This document shows positions 62,923 through 64,000 of a DNA stretch of 64,000 nucleotides, piece after piece. This DNA is from Taenia hydatigena. Taxonomy: Eukaryota; Platyhelminthes; Cestoda; Cyclophyllidea; Taeniidae. The stretch is from the NCBI GenBank assembly GCA_036345935.2, contig JADWOT020000002.1:8738655-8802654 (forward strand). Reading direction: 5' to 3'. The translations under genes were made by a program, and so were the position numbers. The notes beneath the pieces were generated by a model. That model did not search any database, was not told the origin of the DNA, and saw only the letters and a program-made list of their open reading frames with translations. The first letter of the stretch is position 1; the number at the start of each line of letters is the position of its first letter.

Positions 62923-64000
62923 ACACGCAATGTAGCATTGCTATCACTTAATCCCACCACCGACCGATCTGTGTAAAATAGAAGATCAAACACATGTAAA
63001 TTCTGCAGTTCTGTCAATTGCCAGCTATGCGCCCTAAAATAACCCTCCACGCCGATTTGTGACGCATAAGATTCGCATTGCTGAATCTTGCGTCCAACAC
63101 CGACAGACTGATGAAATATTGATGTAGAGAATACATGGGTCATTTTTACAGGTGTTACATGCTATTGATGGAATCAAAATAACACTTACATAATAATACT
63201 TAGCACACAAGGCGCGGCATTTCTGATGCTTACACCCGCCACTGAACGACCGGTATGAGATTGGTGTCGGAAGTACATAGGTAAATTCTGTAGATGTCCT
63301 AAATGATATCCATGGCGTCTAGATTAGCCGTCCTTAACGATTGGTGGCACACAAGTTGTGGCATTGCAAACACTTACACCCACTACCCACATACTGATGG
63401 GAATTTAATATCGAGAGCAAATGGGAGAATTCTGCACTTATCTAGCATTCCAATAATGGGTCTATGTTAGCCCTACATACTATTGGAAAATAAGGTGTGG
63501 CACCCACCACTGACGGGCCGGTGTGATATTGATTTCGATTGTATATGGATCAATTCTGCAGATGTATCGAGGGCTATAGATGGGTCTAGATTATCCCTCC
63601 ACACTGACTTTCGGCACACAAGTTCTGACATTGCTGACACCTACTCACACCTCTGTCACACCATTGTCTTTTTTTCAAGTCGCAATAATGTGGATAAATG
63701 CTGCAGTTCTGCCACATGACTACATTGCGTTCTAAGTTATCGCCCACACGGATTGGTGGCACACAAGATGTGGCATTGCTAACACTTACACCCACCACCC
63801 ACATGCTGATGTGAATTTAACGTCAAGAGGGAATGCGCGAATTCTGCACTTATCTAGCATTCCAATAATCGGGTCTAAATTATCCCCACATATTACTGAA
63901 AAACAAGTTGTGGCATTTCTGACCCCACACCTACCACTGGCGAGCCGGTGTAAGATTGATTTCGATTGCATATGGATCAATTCTGCAGGTGTCTTTAACG
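62923..64000 (-). repeat. Right arm of the ~1.08 kb inverted repeat / reverse satellite array
   Basis: Reverse complement of 61189-62267, made of the same ~145 bp units in reverse order. It continues beyond the window. Differences from the left arm are isolated substitutions, for example near 63572. Confidence 0.9.

Overview
The window looks like nuclear DNA of a taeniid tapeworm (Taenia/Echinococcus lineage). The evidence is one gene that I recognise: a four-exon member of the EG95 / TSOL18 / 45W family of oncosphere host-protective antigens (42629-45991, + strand). It has a short signal-peptide exon, two fibronectin type III (FnIII) exons, and a last exon that ends in a hydrophobic C-terminal tail. 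As far as I know this family is confined to taeniid cestodes. Other features also fit a flatworm nuclear genome: spliceosomal introns, no long prokaryote-style ORFs, two scaffold gaps of exactly 100 N (15912-16011 and 33012-33111), and much repeated DNA.

Layout. (1) 1-26339 is a giant inverted repeat. The left arm (1-10352) and right arm (16012-26339) are reverse complements and almost base-for-base identical. They flank a spacer of about 5.6 kb that ends in the first N gap. The spacer holds a second, older and shorter inverted pair (about 10378-11010 and 13690-14250). That pair carries broken coding remnants with a Ras-association/ubiquitin-like look. (2) 25922-40942 is a head-to-tail duplication of a unit of about 7.1-7.8 kb, with the second N gap at the junction. 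The start of this unit is also the outer end of the inverted-repeat arm. The last ~1.8 kb of each unit is a diverged copy of a ~2.1 kb segment found in both arms, so that segment ('element R') occurs four times. (3) 40943-46200 is single copy and carries the antigen gene. (4) 46200-57540 is gene-poor. It has two copies of a ~300-350 bp dispersed repeat that is also in both tandem units, and a badly decayed Tc1/mariner-type transposase on the minus strand (about 53180-53720). (5) 57545-64000 is dominated by a degenerate ~145 bp tandem satellite in blocks of alternating orientation. It ends in another near-identical inverted repeat (61189-62267 against 62923-64000).

The genes do not form a pathway. 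There is one well-supported protein gene set in duplicated, inverted and satellite DNA. Most short ORFs in the window are what random reading frames give at this base composition. Pairs of identical ORFs in the two arms reflect the recent duplication, not coding constraint. The arms (nearly identical), the tandem units (a few percent diverged), and element R and the spacer pair (strongly diverged) suggest several rounds of duplication of different ages. The gaps mean that assembly artefacts must be excluded before the palindromic structure is taken as biology.
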